A stretch of 64,000 nucleotides of DNA from Thalassospira profundimaris (GCF_003326675.1 NZ_JPWF01000007.1:1-64000), one strand, 5' to 3'. Shown: positions 1 to 8,312, counted from the stretch's first letter. Notes: generated by a model from the sequence alone, not told the origin. Numbers and translations are program-made.

Positions 1-44
1 AAAACCGTCAACCTATTTTAGGACGGCACACTGTCACCAAAACA

Positions 45-482
45 TCAGGCGCCTTCGGCAATCAGTTTTGACTTGATATCAGCCAGTGCCTTTTCAGGAT
101 CGATGCCCTTTTCGCGCAGACTGTCAGCCGCCTCGCTCTCGATCTTGCGGAGCTCCGCCAGAGTGGTTTGCACGTCTTCAAGCTGCTGTTCCAGCTCGTC
201 AATGCGGCGGCGTCCGACCAGCATCAGATGGGCAAGTTGCTCTGTCCTGGTGCGATCGGCATCGTAAAGATCGATATATTCCTTGATGTCTTCCAGTGAA
301 AAGCCAAGACGCTTGCCACGCAACACAAGCATCAGGCGCGCCCGGTCACGATAGTTATAAACACGGGTTGCCCCTGCACGCTGCGGCGCCAGCAAGTTCT
401 TGGTTTCATAAAACCGGATTGCGCGCGGCGTAATATCGAATTCTTCAGCCAGCTCGGTGATACTGTAAAGCTTGTCGTTCAT
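45..482 (-). CDS. MerR-family transcriptional regulator, LiuR-like
   Basis: A 145-residue DNA-binding regulator. The N-terminal winged helix (motifs SITELAEEFDITPRAIRFYE and RGKRLGFSLEDIKEYIDLYD) is followed by a coiled-coil dimerisation helix at about residues 75-125. The set of residues resembles LiuR, the MerR-type regulator of branched-chain amino-acid and isovaleryl-CoA breakdown, but no liu genes lie in the window. I chose the ATG at 482 because the longer reading frame adds 12 residues before the conserved HTH. It lacks the effector-binding cysteines of metal-sensing MerR proteins. A perfect palindrome at 548-563 in its own promoter region suggests autoregulation. The family is certain; the LiuR assignment is inference. 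Confidence 0.8.
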   Translation of the reverse strand: MNDKLYSITELAEEFDITPRAIRFYETKNLLAPQRAGATRVYNYRDRARLMLVLRGKRLGFSLEDIKEYIDLYDADRTRTEQLAHLMLVGRRRIDELEQQLEDVQTTLAELRKIESEAADSLREKGIDPEKALADIKSKLIAEGA

Positions 483-547
483 GTTTTTTCTTGTTTGATG
501 ACTGCAATAGGTCAACATCGCAACAATCCGACACCCCAGTCAACCTA

Positions 548-563
548 TTTACGCAAACGTAAA
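548..563. promoter_or_regulatory. Palindromic operator upstream of the MerR-type gene
   Basis: TTTACGCAAACGTAAA has perfect 6-bp arms (TTTACG/CGTAAA) around a 4-nt centre. It lies 66 bp upstream of the regulator start and 44 bp beyond the stop of the beta-helix gene. MerR-family operators are dyads of this kind, and from memory LiuR sites look similar. The boundary is clear; the binding protein is inferred from position. Confidence 0.6.
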
Positions 564-606
564 CACAAAACACATCATCACACAGATTACGATGACGTAG
601 CCACGA

Positions 607-2094
607 TCAGGGTATTGGCAACGAGCGCACGTAATCAAGATCAACCGGCACATATTCCGGTCCGGATATCACAGTGCCATCGGTAATCGCGCCCGGCCAA
701 TGATCCTTGGTGGTCGACCAGATACTCCCGTCGGGCAGCAACACATCAAGGGACGTGTCATAGGGGACTTGATAGGTTTCACGCAAATCGAAATCCCCTG
801 CCAGCCCATCGACAAATAGCGGCCCGGTTGCCGGCCGCGGATCGCTTAGCACACCCTTGTATGGGGCAAAAACGTCGGGATAGGTCGGATGATTGGCAAG
901 ATCACCCGTAAAGGACACCGGCAACGGCGATGCCGATGACAGGTGCAGCTTTGCAGCATCCCCGAAAAAGGTCTGATCAACCGGCATCAGTTCTGGCGGC
1001 AATACTGTTGGATCCGCATGTTCGATGGCGTTGCGGGCATTGGTCAGGCCGCGTGTTGTGCCTTTTTTGATGTATTTCTGTCTCAGATAAAAACTGTTGT
1101 GGAAACAGGCTGACACATAATCCGGCTGCGGAATATCCCCGCCATTGCCAAGCTTGAAGACCGCCCCGCCATTGTTCTCATCACCATCCGGACCCGGACG
1201 ACTGTCGAACCGGCAGATATTGGCAAAATAATACCAGAACCCGCCACGAACCCCGTCCTGCGAGAACAGCTTGTGACAATTGTAGAACCGGTTCCGTCCG
1301 ATCCACCAGCCAAGTGCAGTCGCCTCCGGCTCGACGGGATTGTCCCGGATATAGCTGAAGCGGTTATCAAATATGCTAACGTCACGGTTATATGTTCCGA
1401 TCGGTGCCGAAAGATTATCGTTCGATACATCCATCCGAATGCCATTGTAGCAATCGCGAATATCGTTGTGCGTAATCTCGACATCGCCGGCAATATCATC
1501 AGAACCGAAAAACGCCCCGTTCAAATAGCGGAACGCAACTTCGATCACATTGCCTTCGTCATCCTTGCCGTCATGGATTTCATCCCATCGGATGGATCGC
1601 CACATCGATGTATCCTGAACCCAGCGACATTCCATGACTTTGATGCCCTCAGTACGCACTCCGTTGGCGTAGAAGGCATAGGTTCCCTCAAAGATATCAA
1701 TATCCTTGAAACACAGGTCCCGACTGTTCTCGATATAAACGGCACTTGGCCAGGCGCGCATGATCCGCAGATGTTCGACCCTGATATGTTCGATATCAAT
1801 CAATTGAAACACAGCAAATCGATCACGTCCCGGATTGCTTGCAGAAACACTTGGATCGGGTTGTTTGCCTGCGTTGATGATAACCCCGGTTTCGCCACGC
1901 AAAATGATTGGCTGGCACGGTGTGCCACTTCTTGGGAATACAAGGGGCTGATCAATTTCATAGGTACCGGCAATCAGGCGAATAAGCTGTCCGGGCCTGC
2001 TTGCGCAAATGGCTTCGCCCAGTGTTTTGGTTGACCGCAATTTTGCATCAATCCAGTGATCCTGACCGTCATTCGAAACATAGACAACTTCCAC
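607..2094 (-). CDS. Right-handed parallel beta-helix protein
   Basis: A 495-residue protein with the serial short beta-strand pattern of pectate-lyase-like solenoids. The N-terminus begins directly with a strand (MEVVYVSNDGQDHW) and a region resembling the DUF1565/beta-helix entry motif (IRLIAGTYEIDQPLVFPRSG). Coils with Asn/Asp turns follow to about residue 330, then a less regular tail. No signal peptide is visible, which is unusual for a polysaccharide lyase or surface solenoid. The start is GTG at 2094, supported by AGGGGG six bases upstream. It lies only 39 bp after the MFS gene of the cobalt operon and may be read from the same transcript. Substrate and activity are unknown. Confidence 0.7.
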   Translation of the reverse strand: MEVVYVSNDGQDHWIDAKLRSTKTLGEAICASRPGQLIRLIAGTYEIDQPLVFPRSGTPCQPIILRGETGVIINAGKQPDPSVSASNPGRDRFAVFQLIDIEHIRVEHLRIMRAWPSAVYIENSRDLCFKDIDIFEGTYAFYANGVRTEGIKVMECRWVQDTSMWRSIRWDEIHDGKDDEGNVIEVAFRYLNGAFFGSDDIAGDVEITHNDIRDCYNGIRMDVSNDNLSAPIGTYNRDVSIFDNRFSYIRDNPVEPEATALGWWIGRNRFYNCHKLFSQDGVRGGFWYYFANICRFDSRPGPDGDENNGGAVFKLGNGGDIPQPDYVSACFHNSFYLRQKYIKKGTTRGLTNARNAIEHADPTVLPPELMPVDQTFFGDAAKLHLSSASPLPVSFTGDLANHPTYPDVFAPYKGVLSDPRPATGPLFVDGLAGDFDLRETYQVPYDTSLDVLLPDGSIWSTTKDHWPGAITDGTVISGPEYVPVDLDYVRSLPIP

Positions 2095-2133
2095 CTTAAG
2101 CCCCCTTTTTTACTTATGGTGATCAATCAAAAC

Positions 2134-3597
2134 CTAGACCATTTCGCCGGTTTCAACAGGCCACCTTGTATGATGGCTATCAATCACAAACCGATGTTTG
2201 TGTGTCATCGGTGGATGATAATGCCGATGGCGGTGTGATTCACTTTCGTGTGAATGTTCATGAGGGTGGCTGCCATGATCATCCATGGCCCGTTCCCCAA
2301 CAACTTCCGACGCTTGTACATGACCATGCCCATGATGCGGATCGTTATGATTGTGGGGATGTTCATGCCAGAACCCCGGATGGCTGTGATGGATTTCAAG
2401 CGGATCCTGCCTCGGCCAAAGTACCAAGGCGGTAATCGCCCCGGCCAAGGCCAAGCCACCGGATGCATAAAACGCCGTAGTCAGATCAACAAGACTGCCA
2501 AGCCAACCCACCACACCATAGGCAATCAACCATCCGCCATGGGACAGCGCAAAGTTGGCAGCAAAGAACGCGGATCGGTCCCCTGCACTTGCGGAACGTT
2601 GTATCAACCGGCCACCCGGCGTTTGCGCAAATGTCATTCCAGCGCCTGCAACTATCCAAAGCGCAGCATAAATCCAAACAACTGTCACCGATGCACCCGC
2701 CGCGAAAGCCCCGACAATCATCGCCATAGCTGCCAAGAAGATGCCAGACATCATCAGGCGGCGCTCGCCGATAACATCAATCATGCGGGGAATGACAAAG
2801 GCCGCGATCATTGACCCGCCACCTGCACAACCAAGAAAGACGGTTGTCAGAATTTCACTGCCGCCCAGCACTGCACGGGTCAAAACCACTGTATTGACGA
2901 TGATCATCGCCCCGACGCAGGATACCGCAAAATGAACAGCTAAAAGGCCCCGTAAACGCGGTGTTTTAAGATATGCAACAATGCCAAAACGGGTATTGGC
3001 ATAGATACCGCCTTCCCGATCGGTTGGCGCGGCTTTGGGGACAGTTGCCGTGACAATCAGGACTGCTGACACTGCAAATGTCAGACTGTTTGCCAAAAAC
3101 AGACTGTCAAACGACCAGATAAACAACAAAGCAGCGGCAAGTGCCGGACTGATCAGGTTTTCAAGATCATAGGCCAACCGGGCATAGGAAAGCCCCTTGG
3201 TGTAGGTTTTCTCGTCCTCGAGTATTTCGGGGATGATGGCCTGAAACACCGGCGTAAAAGCGGCCGATGCGGCATTCACAACAAACACCAGAACGAAAAT
3301 CTGCCATATCTGATCAACGAAAGTCAGACACAAAACCACCAGTGCCCGCAAGACATCAAGGCCAACCAGCCAGACGCGCCGCGGCAACAAATGCGCCATC
3401 CCCCCGGCAATTGGCGCAATGACCAGATATGCCACCATTTTCAAAACAAGGATGGAACCAAGAACCCGTCCGGCATCGGCCCCGGCCAGATCAAAAGCCA
3501 GAAGTGACAGCGCAACAGTCGTCAATCCCGTTCCGACAAGGGATGTAATCTGGGCGGAAAACAGATGGCGAAAAGCAGCAATGGAAAACGGTGACAT
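2134..3597 (-). CDS. MFS permease with histidine-rich C-terminal tail, NreB/NrsD-like metal exporter
   Basis: A 487-residue major-facilitator protein with about 12 hydrophobic segments (residues about 5-395). Its last ~95 residues carry about 24 histidines in short runs such as HEHPHNHNDPHHGHGH and SHRHRHYH. NreB and NrsD, nickel/cobalt-resistance exporters, share this design. Here the gene is the last transporter gene of a cobalamin-riboswitch operon for metal uptake, 44 bp after cbiO, so it could act as a safety valve or its tail could buffer cobalt. The ATG at 3597 starts right at the first membrane segment; a TTG at 3624 is an alternative. Fold sure; direction and metal inferred. Confidence 0.75.
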   Translation of the reverse strand: MSPFSIAAFRHLFSAQITSLVGTGLTTVALSLLAFDLAGADAGRVLGSILVLKMVAYLVIAPIAGGMAHLLPRRVWLVGLDVLRALVVLCLTFVDQIWQIFVLVFVVNAASAAFTPVFQAIIPEILEDEKTYTKGLSYARLAYDLENLISPALAAALLFIWSFDSLFLANSLTFAVSAVLIVTATVPKAAPTDREGGIYANTRFGIVAYLKTPRLRGLLAVHFAVSCVGAMIIVNTVVLTRAVLGGSEILTTVFLGCAGGGSMIAAFVIPRMIDVIGERRLMMSGIFLAAMAMIVGAFAAGASVTVVWIYAALWIVAGAGMTFAQTPGGRLIQRSASAGDRSAFFAANFALSHGGWLIAYGVVGWLGSLVDLTTAFYASGGLALAGAITALVLWPRQDPLEIHHSHPGFWHEHPHNHNDPHHGHGHVQASEVVGERAMDDHGSHPHEHSHESESHRHRHYHPPMTHKHRFVIDSHHTRWPVETGEMV

Positions 3598-3641
3598 GGT
3601 TGGCGTTATCCCGGCTACGTTCAAGTAATAGGGTTACCCGA

Positions 3642-4379
3642 TCAAACGGTTTCGGCTGATTGATCAGAAACTTCGTCCTGCTGGCGTGCACGATCAGATG
3701 CCGTGCACTTTTTGGGTGCCAATTGCTTTGCCGGCGTCAGATTTCCGGCCCGCAACTCTAATGTCCGGGTTGCAAGTTTCCGTCGGAAATGCGGATCGTG
3801 GGACACAAGGATCATTGCTTGTGGCAATTCCATCAGGATTTCTTCGAGCCGATGCAGGTTTTCTTCATCAAGCGCATTGGTCGGTTCATCGAGCAACAAC
3901 ACATCCGGCTTCATGGCCAAAACCGCGGCAACTGAAACCAGCCGTTTCTCCCCACCCGACAGTTCGTGGGTGATGCGTTCGCGCAGGTGTTTAAGATGAA
4001 GCTGATCAAGAACTTCATCCACAATGGCCAGGGCCTCGTCCCGGCTAGCGCCAAGATTGAGCGGTCCGAATGCAATATCTTCGACCACCGTTGGGCAAAA
4101 CAGCTGATCATCGGGGTCCTGAACAATAAACCCGACCCGGCACCGCAAATCGTGAAAATCAGCCTCGGATATGCGGCGTTGACCAAAGGCGCTGATTTCG
4201 CCCCCGAATGGCTTGATCAGGCCAACAAGGATGCGCAACAACGTGCTTTTGCCAGCGCCATTTGGACCAGTGATAAACAGGCGCTCGTTTTCGGAAAGCG
4301 ACAGTTTCACACGGTCCAGAACATTCTGCCCAGCCCGATAGCCATAGGAAATATCGGTTAGTTCAATAAGTGAAGACAT
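3642..4379 (-). CDS. cbiO: Energy-coupling factor ATPase CbiO
   Basis: A 245-residue ABC ATPase that powers the CbiM/CbiQ metal transporter at the inner membrane. All catalytic motifs are intact: Walker A GPNGAGKST, Q-loop IVQDPDDQLF (the DPDDQ form typical of ECF ATPases), signature LSGGEKR, Walker B VLLLDEPTNALDE and H-loop LVSHD. It overlaps the end of cbiQ by 17 bp, indicating translational coupling. I chose the ATG at 4379 over a GTG six bases upstream. The C-terminal 25 residues are hydrophilic and not conserved in the family. Confidence 0.92.
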   Translation of the reverse strand: MSSLIELTDISYGYRAGQNVLDRVKLSLSENERLFITGPNGAGKSTLLRILVGLIKPFGGEISAFGQRRISEADFHDLRCRVGFIVQDPDDQLFCPTVVEDIAFGPLNLGASRDEALAIVDEVLDQLHLKHLRERITHELSGGEKRLVSVAAVLAMKPDVLLLDEPTNALDEENLHRLEEILMELPQAMILVSHDPHFRRKLATRTLELRAGNLTPAKQLAPKKCTASDRARQQDEVSDQSAETV

Positions 4380-5160
4380 AAACACGATCCATCAGGACAA
4401 GCAGAACAATCAGAACAACGAAGCCCGCGCCAAGAGCGGCATCGCGCCGACGGAAAACCAGATGATCAATCATCGGAAAATGGCCGCTAAAGCCGCGCAA
4501 TTTCATCGCTTCAAGAACACGTTCTGCACGTTCAAGCGACCGGACGAGCAACATGCCAAATAGATAGCCAAATGATCGATAGGTATGAATGGTGTTCCGG
4601 GCCTTGAAGCCGCGCAATTTCATGGCCATCCGCAGTCGGTGATATTCATCATGAAGCACTGAAATATAGCGCACCGTAAACATCATAAGATGCACCAATG
4701 CCGCCGGACAACGCAGCCGATAAAGCGTATGACCCAGTGTCACCGGCGTCAGGCCCGAAAGCAGGCTCAGCATCATCAGGACAACCGCATTTGCACGGAT
4801 GCCGATCAGGACCGCATGCAAAAGCCCCTCTTTGCTGGCGTCGGCCCCGAACATGGAAAACATCGGTGTACCCGGCGTGGTGAACGGCAACATCACCAGC
4901 ATGACAATAATAAAGCCATCCATGGCCGCCATACGCTTTAAGGTCAAACGCAACGGCAAGTCGGTCAGGAACATCGTCCCCAATGCAATGGCGAACGCAA
5001 TAAGGGCAAATTCGATCTGCTGTAACGCGACCACCATGACGGCAAACAAACCGGCAGCAACTACCCGCACGCGCGGATCAAACGACCCGACAAAGGATCG
5101 CGGGTTAAACCCGTTATCCTTCACGCTAAGCGGTTGGTCATGCCCGAACAAATGGCTCAT
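4363..5160 (-). CDS. cbiQ: ECF transporter transmembrane subunit CbiQ
   Basis: A 265-residue integral membrane subunit that couples the ATPase to the substrate-binding CbiM. About five hydrophobic segments are visible. The coupling helices carry the CbiQ signature, two Ala-Met-Lys-Leu-Arg-Gly-Phe motifs (AMKLRGFKARNT at about residue 180 and AMKLRGFSGHFP at about residue 218). Its ATG overlaps the TGA of the preceding nikL-like gene (ATGA), as expected in a tight operon. Length is normal for the family. Confidence 0.92.
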   Translation of the reverse strand: MSHLFGHDQPLSVKDNGFNPRSFVGSFDPRVRVVAAGLFAVMVVALQQIEFALIAFAIALGTMFLTDLPLRLTLKRMAAMDGFIIVMLVMLPFTTPGTPMFSMFGADASKEGLLHAVLIGIRANAVVLMMLSLLSGLTPVTLGHTLYRLRCPAALVHLMMFTVRYISVLHDEYHRLRMAMKLRGFKARNTIHTYRSFGYLFGMLLVRSLERAERVLEAMKLRGFSGHFPMIDHLVFRRRDAALGAGFVVLIVLLVLMDRVYVFTY

Positions 5161-5768
5161 GGTTTGGTTGCTTTGGCTCTCAAACGTCTTGCTGCAAGGT
5201 AATAGGCAATTCCGAAGAACCCGAATATATAGCCGATACCGCCCAGAATCGATTGAAGATCGTTCTTTTCCTTATAGGCCGTGATTTCGCGGCGCAGAGG
5301 GCGCAATTCATCACGAATGATGGCCGCAATGACCGCTTCTTGCTCAGCCGTGATTTCAGATCTATTGCCCTTTGCCGGATCGGAATTCGCCTCAGTCTTC
5401 TGCTGAGCATTTCCGGTTACGCCCGACTGTACTGCAATGTCGGCGATATCGCTTAGATCAGCGATCGCAAAACGTGCTTCGGCAATGTGTCCAGCCCCAA
5501 GATCGGCGCGGAACAGCAAATCGACTTTTTGGGAAGGTGTATAAACAAAGAAGCCATCACTGTCGGTTTTGACTTCGTCGATCTTGTTTCCCGCTGGGCC
5601 GAAAACCTCGACCAGGGTATCGGCCGCCATATCACCGTTGGAAAAACCGATTTCGCCTTCGACATTTGAACCACTTGGAAAAACCGAGGCGATAACCTTG
5701 TGGGCATGCGCGGCGCCGGATGAAACAACAAGCCCGGCCAACAAGAACGCTGTTGCGAGTTTAGCCAT
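5157..5768 (-). CDS. NikL/CbiL-type small accessory subunit of the cobalt/nickel ECF transporter
   Basis: A 203-residue protein with a signal peptide (residues 1-22, cleavage after AHA), a periplasmic Ig-like domain (VEVFGPAGNKIDEVKTDSDG is the strand-turn region), a charged stretch and one C-terminal membrane helix (SILGGIGYIFGFFGIAYYLA). This is the layout of NikL, which replaces CbiN in CbiMNQO-type importers. After cleavage the mature protein would begin with histidine (HKVIAS). The ATG at 5768 has GAGG seven bases upstream and overlaps the cbiM stop by 8 bp; a start at 5780 is less likely. Nickel in the family name does not settle the metal here. Confidence 0.8.
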   Translation of the reverse strand: MAKLATAFLLAGLVVSSGAAHAHKVIASVFPSGSNVEGEIGFSNGDMAADTLVEVFGPAGNKIDEVKTDSDGFFVYTPSQKVDLLFRADLGAGHIAEARFAIADLSDIADIAVQSGVTGNAQQKTEANSDPAKGNRSEITAEQEAVIAAIIRDELRPLRREITAYKEKNDLQSILGGIGYIFGFFGIAYYLAARRLRAKATKP

Positions 5769-6438
5769 TATTTGCCTCATTGGCTTGTCTCGTCGTTACC
5801 ATCGCACTGTTTTGCGATACGTATTCACCCGCCTGCCCGTTTGCATTCAACAAGGCCGGTTTGACTTTCGAGATCAGGAAAACCGCCGCCGCAGATACAA
5901 GTCCTTCGACCACCATAATTGGAATATGGGCAAAGAACACAAGCTTGGCTGCTGGTACAAAGGCCTGTCCGCTCAGGGTCAGGGAGATGGCAACAAACAA
6001 GGTCGTCAGGGCAATTGATAGTGCCCCGGCGCACCCGCCCCAGATCGCAGCGACTTTGGGATTAGTGTTTGAAACCAGTCCCCTGAACAGGAAGCCGGCG
6101 ATCACTGCGGGTAATGCAATATTGACGGTATTGACGCCAAGAACGGTCAATCCGCCAAACCCAAAGAATATCGCCTGCAACAACAATCCGACGAAAAGTG
6201 CCGGAAAAGCGGTCCACCCCAAGACAAGCCCGGCAAGGCCGCTCATGATCAGGTGAACACTCGAAGGACCGACCGGAACATGGATAAGCGATGCGACAAA
6301 GAACGTCGCTGACAGAACACCGGTTGCCGGAATTTTGTCGATCGGCAGCTTGCGCAAACCCAGGCCAAGGCCCGCCACGGCAAGCACCCCGCCGCCGATC
6401 AGAACTTCAGGAGCCAGTGCCCCGTCAACAATATGCAT
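5761..6438 (-). CDS. cbiM: Cobalt/nickel ECF transporter substrate-binding subunit CbiM
   Basis: A 225-residue integral membrane S-component. It begins with MHIVDGAL, where His2 is the conserved N-terminal metal ligand of CbiM/NikM. The second loop with the conserved HVPVGPSSVHLIMSG motif lies at about residue 54 and supplies further ligands. Six to seven membrane segments are visible. It follows the nikK-like gene by 18 bp and is followed by nikL, cbiQ and cbiO. The operon sits behind a cobalamin riboswitch, so cobalt is the likely substrate. Confidence 0.93.
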   Translation of the reverse strand: MHIVDGALAPEVLIGGGVLAVAGLGLGLRKLPIDKIPATGVLSATFFVASLIHVPVGPSSVHLIMSGLAGLVLGWTAFPALFVGLLLQAIFFGFGGLTVLGVNTVNIALPAVIAGFLFRGLVSNTNPKVAAIWGGCAGALSIALTTLFVAISLTLSGQAFVPAAKLVFFAHIPIMVVEGLVSAAAVFLISKVKPALLNANGQAGEYVSQNSAMVTTRQANEANNG

Positions 6439-6456
6439 GTGTCTATGTCCCCAAGC

Positions 6457-7251
6457 CTATTTCACATCATAGGCGCGAACCCACAGAACTGCATCCTGTG
6501 AAAGCTCTTTTCCCTGAAATTCGGTGTCCGGACCGCTGCCAAGTGCTGCAAATCCCCAAAAACCAGCTTTTGGCACGCCGAAGGTGAAATACCCGTTATT
6601 GTCCGATATTGCGACAATAGCGCCTCCCGGCATTGGTGATGCGGTTGGTTCCTTTGGCTTGTTCGCTGTCATATCCGGTTCGGCAGCCATATACTCAATT
6701 TCGATTTCGACACCGGCTGCTGGCTTGCCTTCGCTCAGAACCCGACCGGTAAAGGTCGAACCGGCGACGATATTGGTCGGACGATTAAGCGGAAGAATTT
6801 CGGTTTTAAGTCCCTGTGCTTCCATCCAGTCTGTCGGAATTTCGTTGCGATTGACGTATGACTTGGTGATTTGCTGGATATAGATGTCCTCGCTTTCCTC
6901 GTAATACGGCTCTGGCACGATCACCATAACGTAATCACCGCTGCGCTTTAGGGGCAGCTTTGCGTCATAGGCCTTGGCTTCGTTTTCACTTCCGTGGAAA
7001 GTAATCGGGTTCAGCGATGGTTTCAGGTCAATTTTTTCGCCTCGATTGACGACGTAAAATTCCTGCGGCTCGCCCATATCCATGACATGTCCGTTTTCGA
7101 ACGGATGCCAGAAGATCAGCTTCACATCCTGATCGCCAGCCTTGCCTGTATTCACATCCGGCGTGTAAACGAGTTGAAAGTGGGCCTGCGCACCGACTGA
7201 CACCAGCATCGAGCAGGCGGTAAGCGCGAAAGCAATACGTGACTTAAACAT
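6457..7251 (-). CDS. DUF4198-family periplasmic metal-handling protein, NikK-like
   Basis: A 264-residue exported protein. The signal peptide is residues 1-23 with cleavage after AQA, leaving a mature N-terminus HFQLVYTPD. The body is beta-rich with conserved KLIFWHPFENGH at about residue 42 and a C-terminal carboxypeptidase-regulatory-like or Ig-like half (GRVLSEGKPAAGVEIE; NNGYFTFGVPKAGFWGFAAL). NikK proteins of this kind accompany NikMLQO importers and probably pass metal to the membrane subunit. It is the first gene after the riboswitch. I chose the ATG at 7251; an in-frame ATG at 7263 has AAGGA too close. Confidence 0.8.
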   Translation of the reverse strand: MFKSRIAFALTACSMLVSVGAQAHFQLVYTPDVNTGKAGDQDVKLIFWHPFENGHVMDMGEPQEFYVVNRGEKIDLKPSLNPITFHGSENEAKAYDAKLPLKRSGDYVMVIVPEPYYEESEDIYIQQITKSYVNRNEIPTDWMEAQGLKTEILPLNRPTNIVAGSTFTGRVLSEGKPAAGVEIEIEYMAAEPDMTANKPKEPTASPMPGGAIVAISDNNGYFTFGVPKAGFWGFAALGSGPDTEFQGKELSQDAVLWVRAYDVK

Positions 7252-7429
7252 AATATCGTCCATTCCTTGAACACGCGCGCAGGCGCCCTGCCCAACGCGC
7301 AAAGTTAGGTTCAAGAACGATAGGATGGCTGGAAGCAAGATACCGGTTTCATGACGACACCGCCTTTTCCCTGCAACCTGACGCTCACCCCGGCGTCCAA
7401 CAGTTCAGCACCAGACAATTCGCGTCTGG

Positions 7430-7600
7430 CAGTCAAAGGCAGGTCTCCTGGCTCGCGGTTTTAAAAACATTACGCCTTCCCGGTTTTCACCAGTGGCATG
7501 TGTAATGCTCTGACCGCTTACAGTTGCGGGGGCAGCCGTGGCATTGCGTTAACGCACCACGTTCCCTTTTAAGCTGATCCAAACGGATCAACACCAAAGA
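7430..7600 (-). promoter_or_regulatory. Cobalamin riboswitch
   Basis: On the minus strand the B12 box AGCCAGGAGACCTGCC lies at 7438-7453, matching the cobalamin-aptamer consensus. Upstream are the other conserved pieces: GGGAACGTGGTG at about 7555-7566, GCCACGGCTGCCCCCGCAAC at about 7524-7543 and GCCACTGG at about 7491-7498. A TGATCC/GGATCA hairpin at 7575-7590 precedes the core. Downstream a CCAGAC/GTCTGG stem (7411-7429) may be part of the expression platform, but I see no U-run after it. The 180 bases before the nikK-like start hold no other clear signal. High cobalamin should shut the metal-uptake operon. Confidence 0.93.
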
Positions 7601-7764
7601 CGACGCCATATTCCATGGGCGACCTGCCTCTGTCAACTCTTAGCCCAATTGATCAAGGATTATCTTTTCACTGGCATGACTTGACCAGATCGATACCTGT
7701 CGCGAAGATTGGCAATTGCATTTTCATACTGCGCGACCTGTTTAATTCATCTTGGATGGACGTC

Positions 7765-8307
7765 ATGAAACCTGAAACAGTATTGGTTTTCTGGTTCAAG
7801 GAACTCGAACAAAAACAGTGGTTTGTCAAAGACACCTCGCTTGACAACCACATCACAGAACGGTTTTCAGATTTCCATGCTGCCGCGCATGCCGGCGAAC
7901 TTTTCCATTGGCGTAAAACCGCCCACGGTCGTTTGGCCGAGATCATCGTGCTGGATCAGTTTTCACGAAACATGTTCCGTGACGCCCCCCGTGCCTTCGG
8001 GTCTGATCCCGTCGCACTGGTTCTGGCACAAGAAGCCGTCGCCCTTGGTGCTGACAAAAAGCTGACCAATCCGGCTGAACGGGCGTTTCTATACATGCCC
8101 TATATGCACTCGGAATCAGAACAGATTCACGAAGTCGCCATGGGACTGTTTGATCAGCCCGGCCTTGAAAACAATTACGATTTTGAAATCAAACACAAAA
8201 AAATCATTGATCGGTTTGGCCGCTACCCGCACCGCAATGAAATTCTCGGGCGAACATCAACCCCGGACGAACTGGCGTTCCTTAAGGAACCGAATTCATC
8301 GTTCTAA
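7765..8307 (+). CDS. DUF924 family protein
   Basis: A 180-residue soluble helical protein. It carries the conserved DUF924 motifs VLVFWFKE near the start, GRLAEIIVLDQFSRNMFRD at about residue 55 and FLYMPYMHSES at about residue 108. The family is common in proteobacteria and has a TPR-like helical fold, with no established reaction. I placed the start at 7765 because the upstream extension crosses the divergent riboswitch region and is not conserved; ATG 7756 is also in frame. It is transcribed divergently from the cobalt operon and ends at a strong terminator. Confidence 0.85.
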   Translation: MKPETVLVFWFKELEQKQWFVKDTSLDNHITERFSDFHAAAHAGELFHWRKTAHGRLAEIIVLDQFSRNMFRDAPRAFGSDPVALVLAQEAVALGADKKLTNPAERAFLYMPYMHSESEQIHEVAMGLFDQPGLENNYDFEIKHKKIIDRFGRYPHRNEILGRTSTPDELAFLKEPNSSF

Positions 8308-8312
8308 AACGG

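Noticed and set aside
1273-2034. Plus-strand frame of about 250 codons opposite the beta-helix gene
   Set aside because: No ribosome site or domain pattern; the opposite strand has the clear solenoid pattern and a good start.
2166-2468. Met- and His-rich plus-strand frames near 2.2-2.5 kb
   Set aside because: They are reverse-strand readings of the His codons in the MFS tail.
7411-7429. CCAGAC/GTCTGG hairpin as the riboswitch terminator
   Set aside because: No U-run follows on the minus strand, so I list it only as a possible part of the expression platform.
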